Positions 33,701 through 45,775 of a stretch of DNA of 64,000 nt are shown here, one piece after another. A program made the position numbers and the translations under genes. Under the pieces are notes generated by a model. That model did no database searches and had not been told where the DNA came from. It saw only the letters and a program-made list of their open reading frames with translations. The DNA is from Albugo candida (taxonomy: Eukaryota; Oomycota; Peronosporomycetes; Albuginales; Albuginaceae): assembly GCA_905220665.1 (NCBI GenBank), contig CAJNAR010000145.1:62001-126000 (forward strand). Direction: 5' to 3'. Each line of letters opens with the position of its first letter. The stretch's first letter is position 1.

Positions 33701-34810
33701 CATGGAAAGAAAATAGTACTTGAATCCAATGCACAGAAGGGCCCACTATACACTGGTCAGCATGCTCGTCTATCAATTTCAAAAGGAGTTTGCGTTGACA
33801 CATCATTCTTGTATGATAATTTGTACAAGCTAGTTTCAAATGGATCTACTAAAATAATCCTTTTGAGACGCCTTGATCTCTTCTCCAGAAAAGGAAATGT
33901 AAAGAAAGACAAGGAATACGCTTCTAGAATTTATGAGATGTGGAAGCTTTTATCATAAGTCACAAATAATACATGCACATCCTTCTTGTTTCTTCTGAGA
34001 CAAAACCTTGTATCGTACACACAGGGAGGTAGTATAGAAAGCGAAGTTGTGCGTCTCCTTCACTCGTTTGAAAGTTGCATATATCTGACTACAGCACATC
34101 AAATAATAATGTTGATGCATGAGGTGTTGTTACCAGAACTATGCGCTCGCATTTGACCTTTTGATACTCGAAGGGTTTTAAAAAGCCAGCCACATAATAT
34201 TTTGTGATCCAACTTTGGCACCTGCACGCTGCAATAAATGCAAGACGAAAGCAAGATTCAAGGTTTGGTGGTCGTCTCACTCACGAATAGTCCGGGTTAC
34301 ATTTTCCAGCACAAACAAATTGGTTCGGATCGCCTTTTTTTAAAGCCCGGGAAGGACGGTGTGAATGTAGAACATTATAAGCAAACCCCTTTATCCAGAG
34401 TCTAGAAAATGATTGTGAGATGGTTATTAGACTGCATTGAGTGTATCGTATCGTCCGTCCCTTTTAGTTCCAAAGACACGCAATTGTGCGATGTTACTAT
34501 AACGCGACGCTATCCCGCTTTCCTTCAATCCATTTATGCATAGGAATGATGTGCCCGTGGAACGCTAGACCATCCTCTTTTGTCCTTAAACATGCAGTTA
34601 TCAAAGAAGTCATGCATTCGCCAAACATATTACTGTAGAGAGCTTCTATTTTGATAATGGGGAAGCGCTCCAACTATAAAACGGGACATATTAGCTGAAT
34701 TTTGTTCCAAATCTTCATTACTTGCTTCATCCTAAGCACATCCTAACGGTTTCAGCTCGATGTTTGAAGATTTAAGTCCCTCTACGCCTATAATGAGAAC
34801 AATGTAAAGT
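30762..34810. other. 4-kb stretch without a firm gene
   Basis: AT-rich, with two ambiguous bases (31568, 33220). Coding-like fragments on the plus strand at 32920-33113 and 33340-33551 (VEANVEALGLGAAASQFNVV) have no ATG and no recognised family. Other ORFs look like noise. Confidence 0.35.
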
Positions 34811-34811
34811 A

Positions 34812-35177
34812 TGCCAGTCGATCCGAATGCAAAGCTTTTTGTTAAGACTCCACATAGTCTGGGCACGTGGGCAGGTGATGCATGAAATTTTCCATTAACA
34901 ATGTGATTGCAACGCCTTTAGTACAAGCGCAATATGAGCATGCTTAGTAGATGAGGCGAACACTGCGAGTGTGTTTCATATTTATCATGCCACTGACACT
35001 AAGGGTAGCTACGAACAGACTTCCGGAGGTCCAGGACCAAGAAATACGATTAATTATAAGGTTCGCTTCTACTTGAGGCAACTTTGGTTTGGAAATACTT
35101 GGACTCATAATATTACGATACAAATAGCGCTAGATTCCTTCCATGGGTATTACGATTTGAGTAGCGGTATCACTTAA
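34812..35177 (+). pseudogene. Unidentified relic with coherent coding composition
   Basis: ATG 34812 gives MPVDPNAKLFVKTPHSLGTW then a TGA. A second frame at 34880-34950 gives KFSINNVIATPLVQAQYEHA. A third, open to the stop at 35177, gives VDEANTASVFHIYHATDTKG, then VRFYLRQLWFGNTWTH and ITIQIALDSFHGYYDLSSGI. Three frames in series with good composition indicate a frameshifted gene of about 120 codons or more. I do not recognise the family. Confidence 0.35.
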
Positions 35178-36689
35178 CTGATTGAAAAGTAATGATTTGT
35201 GGAAAATAATTGCTGATAAGTCTTTCGATGAGAAACACGCACATCCCATCTTACGGGCAATTGATCTTGCTTCCTTTACACGTTCATATCATTGCAATTC
35301 TTTCTATCCAGGGTAAAATATGCTGTTTTTGAAATGAGCAAATATGATAACTCCAAATAAATAAGCAAATGTATATGAAATTAAATGTCAACGCACGCCC
35401 GACCATCAAAACAACAGACAATCAACTTAGATTACGCCAAGGCTGAAGTCTTCATCTGTATGAAACACATGATCGCCAGTAGAGAGCTTCAAAGAATTTG
35501 AAGGGATCAAGATAAAACATACAACAGTCAGAATGCATGGTCTCCAAAAGATGCCATTTAATGAGCATTTTATATGTTGAATAATTGTGTTATTCCATGA
35601 AATCGCCCTTTCTCTTTTCATCAGAACAAAATTTTTATCTTCACAGGTGTGGTCGTGCTCTTAAGGTACTTTACCTAGAACGCTGGACATAGTGACGATT
35701 AAGTAAAAGTCATTAACAGACATTGGTAGGGATGTGACTGCTCTGCTGCATCTAAGGATGTTCAGAACGAAGACACGAGAGCTTTTAGGGTTACAATACA
35801 CATTGAATACAATTTATGAATTGCCACTCGTAGCTGGTCCAAGCAAGTGAAGTGGCTACACTTTCTATAGACCTCGAAAGCGTTATCAAGTACCATTTAC
35901 TCGAACCTCAGATTCCGTTTCTTCGCGCAAAGGCTGCACGAAGGATATGTCTGGAATTGAGCTGAAGACAGAAATGGAATTTCCATTGATAAACGACATG
36001 AATATCTTGGTCTTCATGTCTCGTATCTATTGTCCGGCAAAAAAACCGAATGCGGTTTGGAAGAACATTAAATTGCATATCATATGGTTCAAATGGATAA
36101 GTGCAACTCAGCCATACGTGTTCATAGAAACACCCAAACCAATCATTTTGGTTTTGTAGAACGCTTGTTATCTCATGCTTTCTGAAAAATTCACGAGCAT
36201 GCTAAGCTCAACGAAATTAGCATGGAGGAAGAGATGATGTTGCAAGGGTTTAGAGGTTGATTTTCAAAGTGCTCTTTCTTTATATTCATGATTTTGTTTT
36301 TTGCGACTAGTGACCAATTATGATTGGTCTACTTACAGAATTAAATGCGTCATGTTATATCGTCAAGTGATCTCCATATGCGTGGATAAGGTGGCAAAAG
36401 CTACGTTGTACAAAATGGAACAACCGTACCGTTGATTGTCGCTATCGCATGTTCGATGTTCGGAGGAATGGTATTTGTGAGTAAATAGTATATAACGACA
36501 AAACAGACAATAATTATATAAGCCTTTGTATTCTAAGGAAGAAAAATAAATTTGAGAAGTAAAGGAAAAAGCTCCTCTAAAAACCACAGCCTAATATGAG
36601 AAAAATCACGTACTCCAAGTTACATAATAAGCGAAACTGGGCGCAGTGACAGGTGTAAGGTTCTGACCTTGCAGAGCTCTGCCTTTGAA
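35178..36689. other. Stretch without a firm gene
   Basis: Only short ORFs occur (35427-35621 -, 35947-36159 +, 36363-36587 -), without motif or convincing composition. Confidence 0.35.
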
Positions 36690-36692
36690 AGA

Positions 36693-37124
36693 ATATAAGT
36701 AATGCGAAAAGGTACAACATGTTATTCGAGAGGACCGTAATCAGTCAACTGGACCTGGTCGGCTCTTACCTTTCTTTACAAGAGACGTGCTGCAACATAA
36801 CCATCAAAATGAAGCGAATGTCACGGAGAACATGGATTATGATCAGAAATCGAGTTCTGTCATTCTTAATCAGGCGCTAACTCCAAATCAACATGTCCGA
36901 AAGTTTGTTGTCTCGAAATTGTGAGATATCGATCCTTCGAGCAGGTTTATATTCATGTGTTCCTTCCAGCAAAAATGATTCAAGGGCAGAGAGACTCAAG
37001 TAGAGCATTAGAATCATCTACGATTATGACAAACAAGAACTATGATTCTGAGAACAATTGGCAAATAGGCAGTCAGGAAACCGGGTCATGTGGGCCAGAT
37101 TATTATTATAGAAATGGCAAGTAG
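36693..37124 (+). pseudogene. Relic of a hydrophilic protein
   Basis: A frame without ATG reads VIREDRNQSTGPGRLLPFFT, then DVLQHNHQNEANVTENMDYD and further to a stop near 36926. The next frame (36921-37124) continues with a polar, Ser/Asn-rich segment ending GPDYYYRNGK. The composition is that of a disordered or secreted protein. No family is recognised. Confidence 0.3.
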
Positions 37125-37639
37125 CAGCTTTCATCAAGTAGTAAACTACATCCAAAAAGAAAAGAAGGGAAAAGATATCCATTAAGGCGAGCAGCTGTTA
37201 CCTTATGGTTCTGAATGATAGATAGAATTGATGGTATCACGACAAAGGTATTTGGAGCATACAGCGAATGTGCTTCCATCAATTTGCTAATAAAAAGTCC
37301 AAAAGGAGCATGTGAAGACAATTGAGCTCAATTTTATCTTATAAGGGAGAGCAAGTTGTAACAGCAGCTTAACGGAATGACTATTTTGGTCTAGTGCTTG
37401 TCCACTTCGCAGTAATTCCAGGACACATTTTATACTAACAAAGTGTAGCGCTCCCGGTAAAGAGTACATGTCGCCACATACAGTCACAACAGTTGAATTA
37501 TCAGCGCAGTTGAGTTGATATTTATTGTGATGAAGCGTCTCAATGATAATGGGCGTGATTTACTGCTACAAAAAGATTGACTACGATCTTCCGAAAATTC
37601 AAAGGAACTCCTGCCCTTCACTTATTGACATTTTGGCCA

Positions 37640-40010
37640 TATCAGAAAATGACTGTTTCACATGCTTTGTCGCTATCATTACTCACGGATTATCCAAAGT
37701 TGTTTTCTCAGAAGGCTTTTAAATCCTATTGTCAGCTGTCAGTCCTGAGCATTATAGGTTTGAGCTGTGCCGCAATCTTTGTACATGCGACTGTTGAACG
37801 TGATATAAGTCCATATACTCGTTCTTTTCCATTAGATTAGCAGAGAAATCACATCGTAATCAGTACATTCCAAGGACGATCATACTGCTCTTCAAAGCGA
37901 TACAATCCCGATTCAGACGATGTATAAAGCAGCTGATACAGTGGCAGTACATCCCAAAGATTACGACATTGCTCTCTAGCTGCTTCCAAGTCATTCGGCC
38001 GTTGCGTTGTTTCAATTCGATTTCGCTGAAATGGTGCAATGACGGGTCCTTCAGGAAGTAAGAGAGCATTCGTATCGAAACTCACCTTCAAAGTGTCGTG
38101 ATCTCTCCGCAACGTCGAATTTTAGATCGAATGGCAACTGGTGCAATATTTCGGAATTTGATGACCGTTCCGGCTGGAAGTGAAACACTTGGCGTGTCAT
38201 CCTCACAAGCTGTCTCTGATACTGAAGTACCAAAGAATACAAGACCAAGAAACCCCACCAGGCAGCCGACCGTCCTACAGCCACTAAGTACTTCCTCCCC
38301 GCGTTTTCGGCGCACATTTCCGGTCAGATCAGTGTCTTTCCTGCCTCACTGCAGTGAAGTTGTGGAACAGCACATATAAGTTTCCGACTGCAGAAATTAA
38401 ATGCCTGCAATTCTTAATCTCAATTTCGTCTTTCCGGGTATCGAAACAGCGTAGCCAGCACCAGCAGCTGCTAAATCTCAAAACCTTGGATGGAATGGTA
38501 AAGAGACTGATCTCCGATGTTTATTTCAAGGAATTGCTCGGTCGTAGCGCATGTTATGGAGCAAGTAGAGATGCTATCGTTACAGCAGACAAAGGCAATG
38601 TTGTGAGCAGTAATATGACGTCAAGTGCACAGAAGACGCATGCGGTCGTAAAGAAGGATATGCAATTAAGCGCAAAAGTGAACTTAAGAATCAAGGAACA
38701 GGAGAAAACGAAGGGATATCAACACTGTGAGGAATCGACTCGTATCAGCGCGTTCAAACCTGAGTTTGAAAAGCTCCGGGATGAGAATCAAGCGTACGCG
38801 GAGAAATCGGACAACCTCTCTGGTCCTTTTTTATCGCCACAGTGAAACCAGCACGTTGTTTCCGCTCCTTCAAGCGTCATCTCTTCTGATGAAATAGATA
38901 AAGAATTTGGAAAGGAAAAAGGTGTGTCGAAAGCTGTATTGAAGCAACAACAGCATCAATGAACGCTATTGGAGCTTGCAAATAGGAATTACGCACGTGT
39001 AGGCTTGACCTTGCGCCTTGTCACACTTTAACGACCAATGATGAAGAGACGAACGTGAATACACGTTGTGGAATGAGTCTCAGGCCCCAAATGAAGCTTT
39101 TTTGTAGGAAAAGTAGCAGGCCATAGGTATCAGGCGTTACCAGGAACCTCTCGAGGATCGAGAGGCACAAATCGTCTCGTTGGAACGCCAATTGAATGAT
39201 TATGGCGTATCATCGGCCTCTAATTCAACAATGTCACAACGCAATTAGGATCGTACCGCCATGACGTGAAGTGCATTTACGGAGCAATGAATGGAAGAGA
39301 TTACAGTCGCAATTAGAAGCTGTGAGAAAAAAGAGAATACTTTGTTGCAGCATGTGGCGAGAGTGAGAAAGGCAAAAAATATCAGCTTTATGGATCACGT
39401 TCCGAAAGAATTTGCTGAGAAGATGCGAATCCCTTACGAAGGAATCGTTGCTGAGAAGGAAGCGATTATAACACAGCTACAACGAGCGCTGAAGGCTTTG
39501 CGACAGAAGCAGAATACTTGGGTCGATACAGCATCTGCTTTGAGGATTCAGGTCGATGCTTTGCAAAGTCGACATGCAGAAGGATGAACGCATTGATAGT
39601 ACATTTGGCAGACGTCAGTAAACAAATCAAAATATCGCGCCAAGAAGTAATGGAATTTCGATTCCGAGGCAATCGATTGGAGTCGTTAAATGCAAATACT
39701 ATCGTATCGTATCGGAGAAGAATGCATTCGAAGAAAAATTACTCGCTTTACGAGGCCAATTATACTATCAGCGAGATCGGATTCTCTCATGGTCTGATGA
39801 ATATATTTAGTGCAACTCGGAGAGCAGCCATATACATTTAGGGCGAATGGAAGAACAGCTTTGTGATTCTCAGGTGCAATTGGGAATATTCCAGGAACAA
39901 AACCAAGTGCAAGCCATACGTATCGATGGACTGGCGGTCCAACACAGGCGTACTTTTGTGAGAAAGAAGCTTTGAACGGTATTGCTGATCAATCTTCTGA
40001 ACAGTTGGTG
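37640..40010 (+). repeat. Inverted duplication, copy 1
   Basis: This segment matches the reverse complement of about 59360-61630 along its length. Shared tracts include TCATTACTCACAGATT-like sequence near its start, CAGTACATTCCAAGGACGAT (37862-37881), GATCGAATGGCAACT and GCAGCCGACCGT. The two copies differ by many substitutions and small indels, so the duplication is old. Edges are estimated by eye. Confidence 0.85.
38098..39840 (+). pseudogene. Decayed coiled-coil protein gene, copy 1
   Basis: Successive plus-strand frames (38098-38379, 38354-38845, 39291-39587, 39518-39841) carry Glu/Lys-rich heptad-like segments, for example MQLSAKVNLRIKEQEKTKGY and EGIVAEKEAIITQLQRALKA. They line up with the minus-strand relic at 59.5-60.9 kb. 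A Ser/Pro/Arg-rich part precedes the coil (SSSQAVSDTEVPKNTRPRNP). Stops and frameshifts separate the blocks. The ancestral protein was probably several hundred residues of coiled coil, and its function is unknown. Confidence 0.6.
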
Positions 40011-41364
40011 TCGTTGGGTCCGATTTCGACACGTACATGTCTCTGTCAGAACGCTCGCAAAGTGTCACGGAACTTTTACGCATGTATCTGCGATAAATGT
40101 AATTTAAATCGACCTTCTTGTAGATTTGTCACAGACCTTATCAAAAATGTCTCATAGTCGCAGAATGAAACCGTCAGATAACGGGTGTTACGTCTCATCG
40201 CCTCAATACTGGTCGCACAATCGAAAGAGAAAGGCCTCTTTGAGGAAACGCTGTAATTCATTAGGCATTATCCATTTATGCTATTCTTTACATACTTGGT
40301 CGTTATGGTCGATAATTCTCAAGCACAAGCCAAGTACTTTTGTTCAACTCTCCGTTTCTGCTTCGGAGATGGAAGCTCGGTCTGAAAGCACTTGATGGAA
40401 GATAGACTTCGTTTCATATATTATTAATAGACACTAAACTAAAAGTCGATCGCATAACATTGTTCGAGTCAAAGATAATACCTCTGGTAGGTGGCAAGCA
40501 GAAATGGCAGAGGAACATTGCATGGGAAAGTAGGGTACTCGATGAGTTGTATCTAGTACCGGTAGAAGTCTTGCAAAAAATTATATACGGAGAACGTCTC
40601 GAGCGATAAACAATGATAAGTGGATTTTCGGGAAAGGGGCATCGAAGCTGCATGAATACAGCTTTTATAAATGCGATTCTCATAAATTCAAGCTTTCGAT
40701 GCCGAAAAAGGGAAAATGGCGGGTAGAGTCAACCACCTCAGAGATGAAAATGTACATGAAAATGTTGATGAGAGTGAGAATCATTAGATTCAGCCTCAAA
40801 GAAGTGTTAATCATCAGCAATTCAAATTAGGTTGGGCGGATGACAAACGATTCGGCAGGCCGCAACAGGATCATAATACGTCAGTTCCTTCATATAAACG
40901 TCGCAGATTAGAGCAAGTAACCCGCGCAAGACGAGCAATTGTCGATAGAAAGGGGCACAGAGCAAGCACAACACATAAAGTAACTTCAAAAACAAGCAAG
41001 AGTGTCCCATACGTTTCCTCTTGTCAATCCACAAACTCAAATGCTTATCATGGAGTCACACGGGAACTCTCAGCTCACCATTGTACATCATGATGGAGCT
41101 CTGCCAAAATCAACGCAGCTGATACTCATGAATGCTATGGCCAACAACTCGGAAACGACGGATCTCATTCTGGGCATTTGCCACTAGATAATGCGACACG
41201 TTAGATGATTCAAATCACGTTGTTTCGTTTACAATAAAAAGGATACGAATGATTCGTCACGCACAGATTAGGTCTGTCGAAGTAATGATTATCCATACAA
41301 ACAACTCAAGAAAAGAGAATTAGACGCCTTTCTTTGGCAGCTTCAACTATCTTCGACTGTAGTC

Positions 41365-41484
41365 GTATTTAAAAAAGGGAGACGCTAACCAGTCCGCAGT
41401 TTTCGCTAACCAGCACTCACCCTTAAATACAGCACCCTTAAGTTATCATTACGAGTTCTGATTTGCTAGAGAGACTATACTTAT
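41365..41484 (+). repeat. Left TIR of the 0.93-kb MULE
   Basis: It begins GTATTTAAAAAAGGG and ends near AGAGACTATACTTAT. The reverse complement appears at 42174-42295 with roughly one mismatch in ten. Confidence 0.85.
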
Positions 41485-41561
41485 TTCAATATATTATAGA
41501 CCGTTCGAAACGCGAGAGCTGGCAAGTTTCGTCATACTATTACTCTTCCGTTTTGCCAACC

Positions 41562-42125
41562 ATGAGTCAATTTGAAGACATCGTCGGCACTACTTACGCG
41601 TCTTTAGAAGAGGCTATATTAGCAGTGACCCGTCAATCTCAAGATGAAGGCTTCGTATATACTTGGAAAAGAACAAGGAGAGTTGGAAACCGTCTAGACG
41701 GTGAAATCAAAGCTATATGTCTTAAATGCTCTTGTGCGGAGAAAGCAACTTCCATGTCCTAGAAGCGTAAACGCGTACGTGGAAGCCGTGGAACAGGCTA
41801 CCAGTCTGCTTTGATGATTCGTCGAATGCTAGGACACGGAGACTTGGTTCACTGGGTTGTTGAGGCCAATCAATCTGCGCACAATCACGAGCCTTTCGTA
41901 GATGCTGCCGTACATCCACAAGGCCGTGCTCTCAAAATCGATGAGCGACAACAAATTTCAAGTTATCTTCGGTCGGGCCTGGCGCCTGCGCGTGTCGTTG
42001 CACAAATACGCAAAATGAATCTCGTAATAACGACGATGCGGCTTCCTCAGTCACAGCTGAGATCCATCTTGATGCTTTGGATACTGTCGATGATTAAGAA
42101 CATGTTGGTTTGCGTCCTTTTATAG
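41562..42125 (+). pseudogene. MULE transposase N-terminal (FAR1/GCM1-like) domain
   Basis: From ATG 41562 one frame reads MSQFEDIVGTTYASLEEAIL, then EGFVYTWKRTRRVGN, CLKCSC, an in-frame TAG at 41760, then KRKRVRGSRGTGYQSALMIR and SAHNHEPFVDAA. Cysteines followed by HNH fit the WRKY/GCM1-type zinc finger used by MULE and FAR1 proteins to bind their TIRs. Downstream DERQQISSYLRSGLAPARVV is the usual linker. The frame then leaves the family before any catalytic Asp. Confidence 0.7.
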
Positions 42126-42173
42126 AGCTTATTGCTCGTTTAAGCCAATCTTAACATTGTAAAACCGCTTCTT

Positions 42174-42295
42174 AGATAAGTATAATCTCTCTAGCCAATC
42201 AGAACTCGTAATCATACCTTAAGGGTGCTGTATTNAAGGGTGAGGGCTGGTTAGCGAAAACTGCGGGCTGGTCAGCGGTACCCTTAAAAAATACG
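42174..42295 (-). repeat. Right TIR of the 0.93-kb MULE
   Basis: This is the inverted partner of 41365-41484. It includes AATCAGAACTCGTAAT, CTTAAGGGTGCTGTATT and GGTTAGCGAAAACTGCGGGC. Confidence 0.85.
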
Positions 42296-42559
42296 GCACT
42301 TCGTTGATCACATCACCACAGCAAAGAAGATATGAAGGAGTCATCCATGATTCACGGTCTGCTTCCACACACATAGCAGCCCGATACAGTGAACGTTTGA
42401 TGCTCAGGCATCAAATGATGCTTGAACAAGGGATGCACGAGATCAGGTATCAAATAAAAAAAAAATACGTTCATCGCAACCACTGCAATGCTCTTGGCTG
42501 ACTGTGCTTGCAACCAAGCGCAACCAGGACATGTGTTTGTGTGACTACTTCACAATATT

Positions 42560-43300
42560 CTCTGATATTCATAGATCTTGACATCGCTCGGTGAATCGAG
42601 TGTGACATTCCCGTCACCTCGAGTTATGATGCACGCGCCTTTACCGACATTGATGCGGACTAAGCTCTGGAAAACCATAACAGGCTTAAATTTAAACGCT
42701 TTTTATATCAGCGATTTCCAGACTTTGAAGCGCAGAGGATCTCCAGCCGATAAAAAATCTGGAAAGTATGAGTGATTTAGTTGTTATAGCAGGTCGCGTT
42801 CAACCTCCGGATCGTTACGACTCTAAAAGTGTTTGCAGAACGCTCCTTAGCGTACGCCACTGACCACCGCACATATTGATATCTATTTTGACTTCAGGAC
42901 CGGGGGTGAAGACCGAACGCCAGGTTAAGACGTAAGCTTCCCAGAGAGATTGATGCATCGGTTCTAAAGCTCCACGATTGGGGAGAGCAAGGTTGCAATG
43001 GATTGAGGGGTAGAAGAACGTTGCGGCTCATCGAGTTCGGTGCGGGTTGAAAAACGAGCGAGATTTGAGGTCGATATCTGGGATGGAAATCGACTTGATC
43101 ACATTGTAGGGACTGCGCTCGACGTAATGGATGTCAGGCTGTAGTACGAAGGTAGAGCGTGTGTACGAGTGTGAAGAATCTCAAGGCGGAAACGAGTCTT
43201 ACTAGCTGATCGAACAGTGGAGATTTTCATATCGCAGCGTGAAATTTCATATTTATTGGCCATAAAGAACAATATCATAGGAGCGCTAGAAAAAGATTAG
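42560..43300 (-). pseudogene. Unidentified decayed gene on the minus strand
   Basis: Reading leftward from about 43300: FSSAPMILFFMANKYEISRC, then EILHTRT, a frameshift, FVLQPDIHYVERSPYNVIKS, SFFNPHRTR and a TGA, then FFYPSIHCNLALPNRGALEP, SLWEAYVLTWRSVFTPGPEV, INMCGGQWRTLRSVLQTLLE and a stop. The composition is convincingly that of a folded protein, and the DNA is less AT-rich than its surroundings. None of it appears as a long ORF because of the breaks. The family is not recognised. Confidence 0.4.
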
Positions 43301-43321
43301 AAGCATGACAAAGTGTTCGTG

Positions 43322-44161
43322 TTAGATACTTTCAGGAATTTTTATTTGATAGACTTGAAATTTTTTATCGACATCAAGAGTCTCGACTCGAGCGAAACGC
43401 TTCTTTTTCTTATCAATTATGTCATTGGGGTTGACACCTGTTGTGAGATAAGTTCGGTCAGATGAAAAAATTGCGGATTCAATCGGATTGCTGTGAAGCT
43501 TTTTTTGCATTTTATGAGAATTTATCTCAACGTTCACTTCATTTTTTGGTGCAAGTAGTTCCGTGTTCTCCATGATAGAATTTCGTACTTCAATATAAAA
43601 TGTTTTTCCTTCCAGACCTTTAGTAAAGTAGTCAATGACTCTCGGAGAAAAATGATCGGTCTTGGTGTCTTTGGGATTAGAAGATTCGGGAATAAAGGAT
43701 CTGAGATTGGATTTTCGGAATCAACGGTTTTGGGACTGGAATTGAAAGTATTGTACAGTTCATTCCAGGCGGTGTGGGAATAAGAAACACAACCAGATAG
43801 GAAGGAAATCCATCATTGAGAAGGTGTGATGCCTTATCACTCAGAAGTACCTGTATAGAATGTGGTTCGACTTGCAAAAATTCAACTTTTTTCCAAAATT
43901 CCGAGGCCTCAGAATCCTTTTTAAAAAAAGATCTACTTGGTCCAAGATGAGGCGATCGTATGCCTACTTATATTTCATAATGGCCTCGAGTAGCTCGTTT
44001 GTATTCTCCACGCACTTGACTGCCTATGAATTGGGAACCGTACCTTGTTTTAGCTTCAGAGGTTTGATCATGAGTGGTAGTCGTCCGATCTTTTTTTCTT
44101 TTGTATGCATTCTAGCCGCGCCGATGTCAAGTAAGACAACCAGATACAATAGTGTCATCAT
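43322..44161 (-). pseudogene. Decayed secreted protein gene, about 280 codons
   Basis: From ATG 44161 (minus) the sequence opens with a signal peptide (MMTLLYLVVLLDIGAARM), then MHTKEKKIGRLPLMIKPLKL and a TAG near 44024. It resumes AVKCVENTNELLEAIMKYK, a TAG, then in other frames DSEASEFWKKVEFLQVEPHS, SDKASHLLNDGFPSYLVVFL, NELYNTFNSSPKTVDSENPI, DHFSPRVIDYFTKGLEGKTF, and finally 43573-43322 ending VYQIKIPESI and a stop. At least two stops and two or three frameshifts break it. The family is unknown; the leader and polar body suggest an effector-like secreted protein. Confidence 0.5.
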
Positions 44162-44762
44162 GTAACAAGTATGTGTGTGTGTTGCTGAGCGCAATTGATA
44201 AAATTCAAAAACGATCATTAGTTGGCAGCGCATGAGTCTATTATGAAACCACAAATAGGACTTTGCCGGAAGTACCACTTTGTGCTAAACTAAATGCAAC
44301 ATGAGCCAAGAAATAGGCTGCAACACTTTGCGTGGCCAGCGCATCAGATTGTCTCATGTCCTTTCTCATAAATCCGAATATCGCATCGATGATGGACTCA
44401 TAATGATATTATAGTAGTATTGTCCTAAGTTCCAATCGTCATGGCGACTAGCTCAAGTATTTTGAGGTCGCCAAGTGCAGAAGCATAATCACGATCAGAC
44501 TACAATGTTGCAATGATGTGTAGAATTCATTGCATGTCTGAAATACGCACTTCTATATATTTTATCATTTTTGCTTGTGTTTGCTTACCTGCTGATTTGT
44601 TATCGCTCCCTACCATTTGAATTCTTGCAAAATATAAATCAATCTTTGACTTAATTCATCTAACGAGTATTAAAACAAGCCTGAACCGTTAGTTTAGTCT
44701 GAAAGATGTCACTTAGCTTTGCAGAAGAAATATGCAATTCCAGAAGACAAGTGAAGGAACAG

Positions 44763-45304
44763 TCATACTTGTTCCTCAAAGACCGAGTCTGTTTTGCATT
44801 TATTATCGGTGTAAGGAGCGGTGTCGTGAATGCACGGATTGTCACACGATCTGTCTTCACTGAGACATTGCTTGCCCAGACTTGATTTTGGTAATGTTTG
44901 CAAACTCAAATCAGCTTGATTACAAAAGCCCCGTTTGGAATACAACAAAACAGGAGCACATGTTTTCTCCCATAAGGCGTCGACTCTAAGCCAGATCATC
45001 AATTGCGATCATGCGTGCAGCCTACCGTTTTTAGCTCCGACTTGAGTCTGCAGCAAAAATCAGCAAAAGCCTCAAATCGGGCTGAGTGGCCCGTGTCATG
45101 GATCATACGGTCACTTCGCGTTGATATGCCATCGAACCGACTCTGAATTGGTGTTAAGTGATCACAAAGCACATCGTGGTTGTGATCACTATCCGAGCAT
45201 CCCGTGTTGGTTTTGTTTGTAAACTCGTTTTTAAACAATGTACCCATATGCACAACGTGAAGAGGTACCATATTACAACGCAAATCCCATTCGACCAAAT
45301 TCAT
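44763..45304 (-). pseudogene. Cys-rich protein, two overlapping frames
   Basis: ORF 45304-44999 (ATG; includes TNTGCSDSDHNHDVLCDHLT and ADFCCRLKSELKTVGC) overlaps ORF 45002-44763 (GFCNQADLSLQTLPK, then GKQCLSEDRSCDNPCIHD) by four bases. They probably form one frameshifted protein of about 180 residues with more than ten Cys. No signal peptide is visible at the first ATG, so the true start may be lost. The family is not recognised. Confidence 0.35.
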
Positions 45305-45775
45305 ATCTCGTGAAGATTGCCACTCTACAAAACTCGTTCTTGTTCACAATTCGACGAAGCGGGATAGGATAAAATCAAATAATCAAAATGGTGCAAAATT
45401 GACCTAGGATCTGTAACGAAGCAGCTAGGGACCACCAAGCCACGCTGTTAAGCGGAAACGATCGGAAGTGGACTTAATCGTCCGTGATTCGGATCCATAT
45501 CTTGAAAATATGTGAAAGAGCCCCGCACTGAATCGTCACATACGTTGCCAACTGCGGATGATTTATTTAGCATCAATTTGCTGGGATTGGTAAACATGAC
45601 ACATTTTACCTAGAAAACCGGAACATTCCTGCACAGGTCTCGAATAATTATTGTGTGGATCGGGTTGAGATTCCTTGATAATCTGCTGCGAGAAAGTAAA
45701 CAATCAATAAGGTAGAACGTCTGACATGTTGATAACTAGTGTTTTAGAAACATGCGTACATTTTCTCAGTTATCA

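Larger units (their letters stand above)
41365..42295 (+). mobile_element. Non-autonomous Mutator-like (MULE) element
   Basis: Terminal inverted repeats of about 120 bp bound a 0.93-kb element: left 41365-41484, right about 42174-42295. The outer parts share AGTTTTCGCTAACCAGC, TACAGCACCCTTAAG and ATTACGAGTTCTG in inverted order. The interior encodes only the N-terminal DNA-binding region of a MULE transposase; the catalytic DDE region is deleted. The flanks show no clear target-site duplication. One N occurs in the right TIR (42235). Confidence 0.85.
40450..42501 (+). pseudogene. Unidentified disabled gene split by a MULE
   Basis: Plus-strand frames at 40468-40605 (KIIPLVGGKQKWQRNIAWES), 40799-41092 (LGWADDKRFGRPQQDHNTSV, then YKRRRLEQVTRARRAIVDRK) and 42304-42501 (QQRRYEGVIHDSRSASTHIA) have coherent hydrophilic composition. 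The MULE at 41365-42295 lies between the last two. They may be parts of one basic, low-complexity protein gene. Continuity across the insertion is an inference. Confidence 0.28.
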
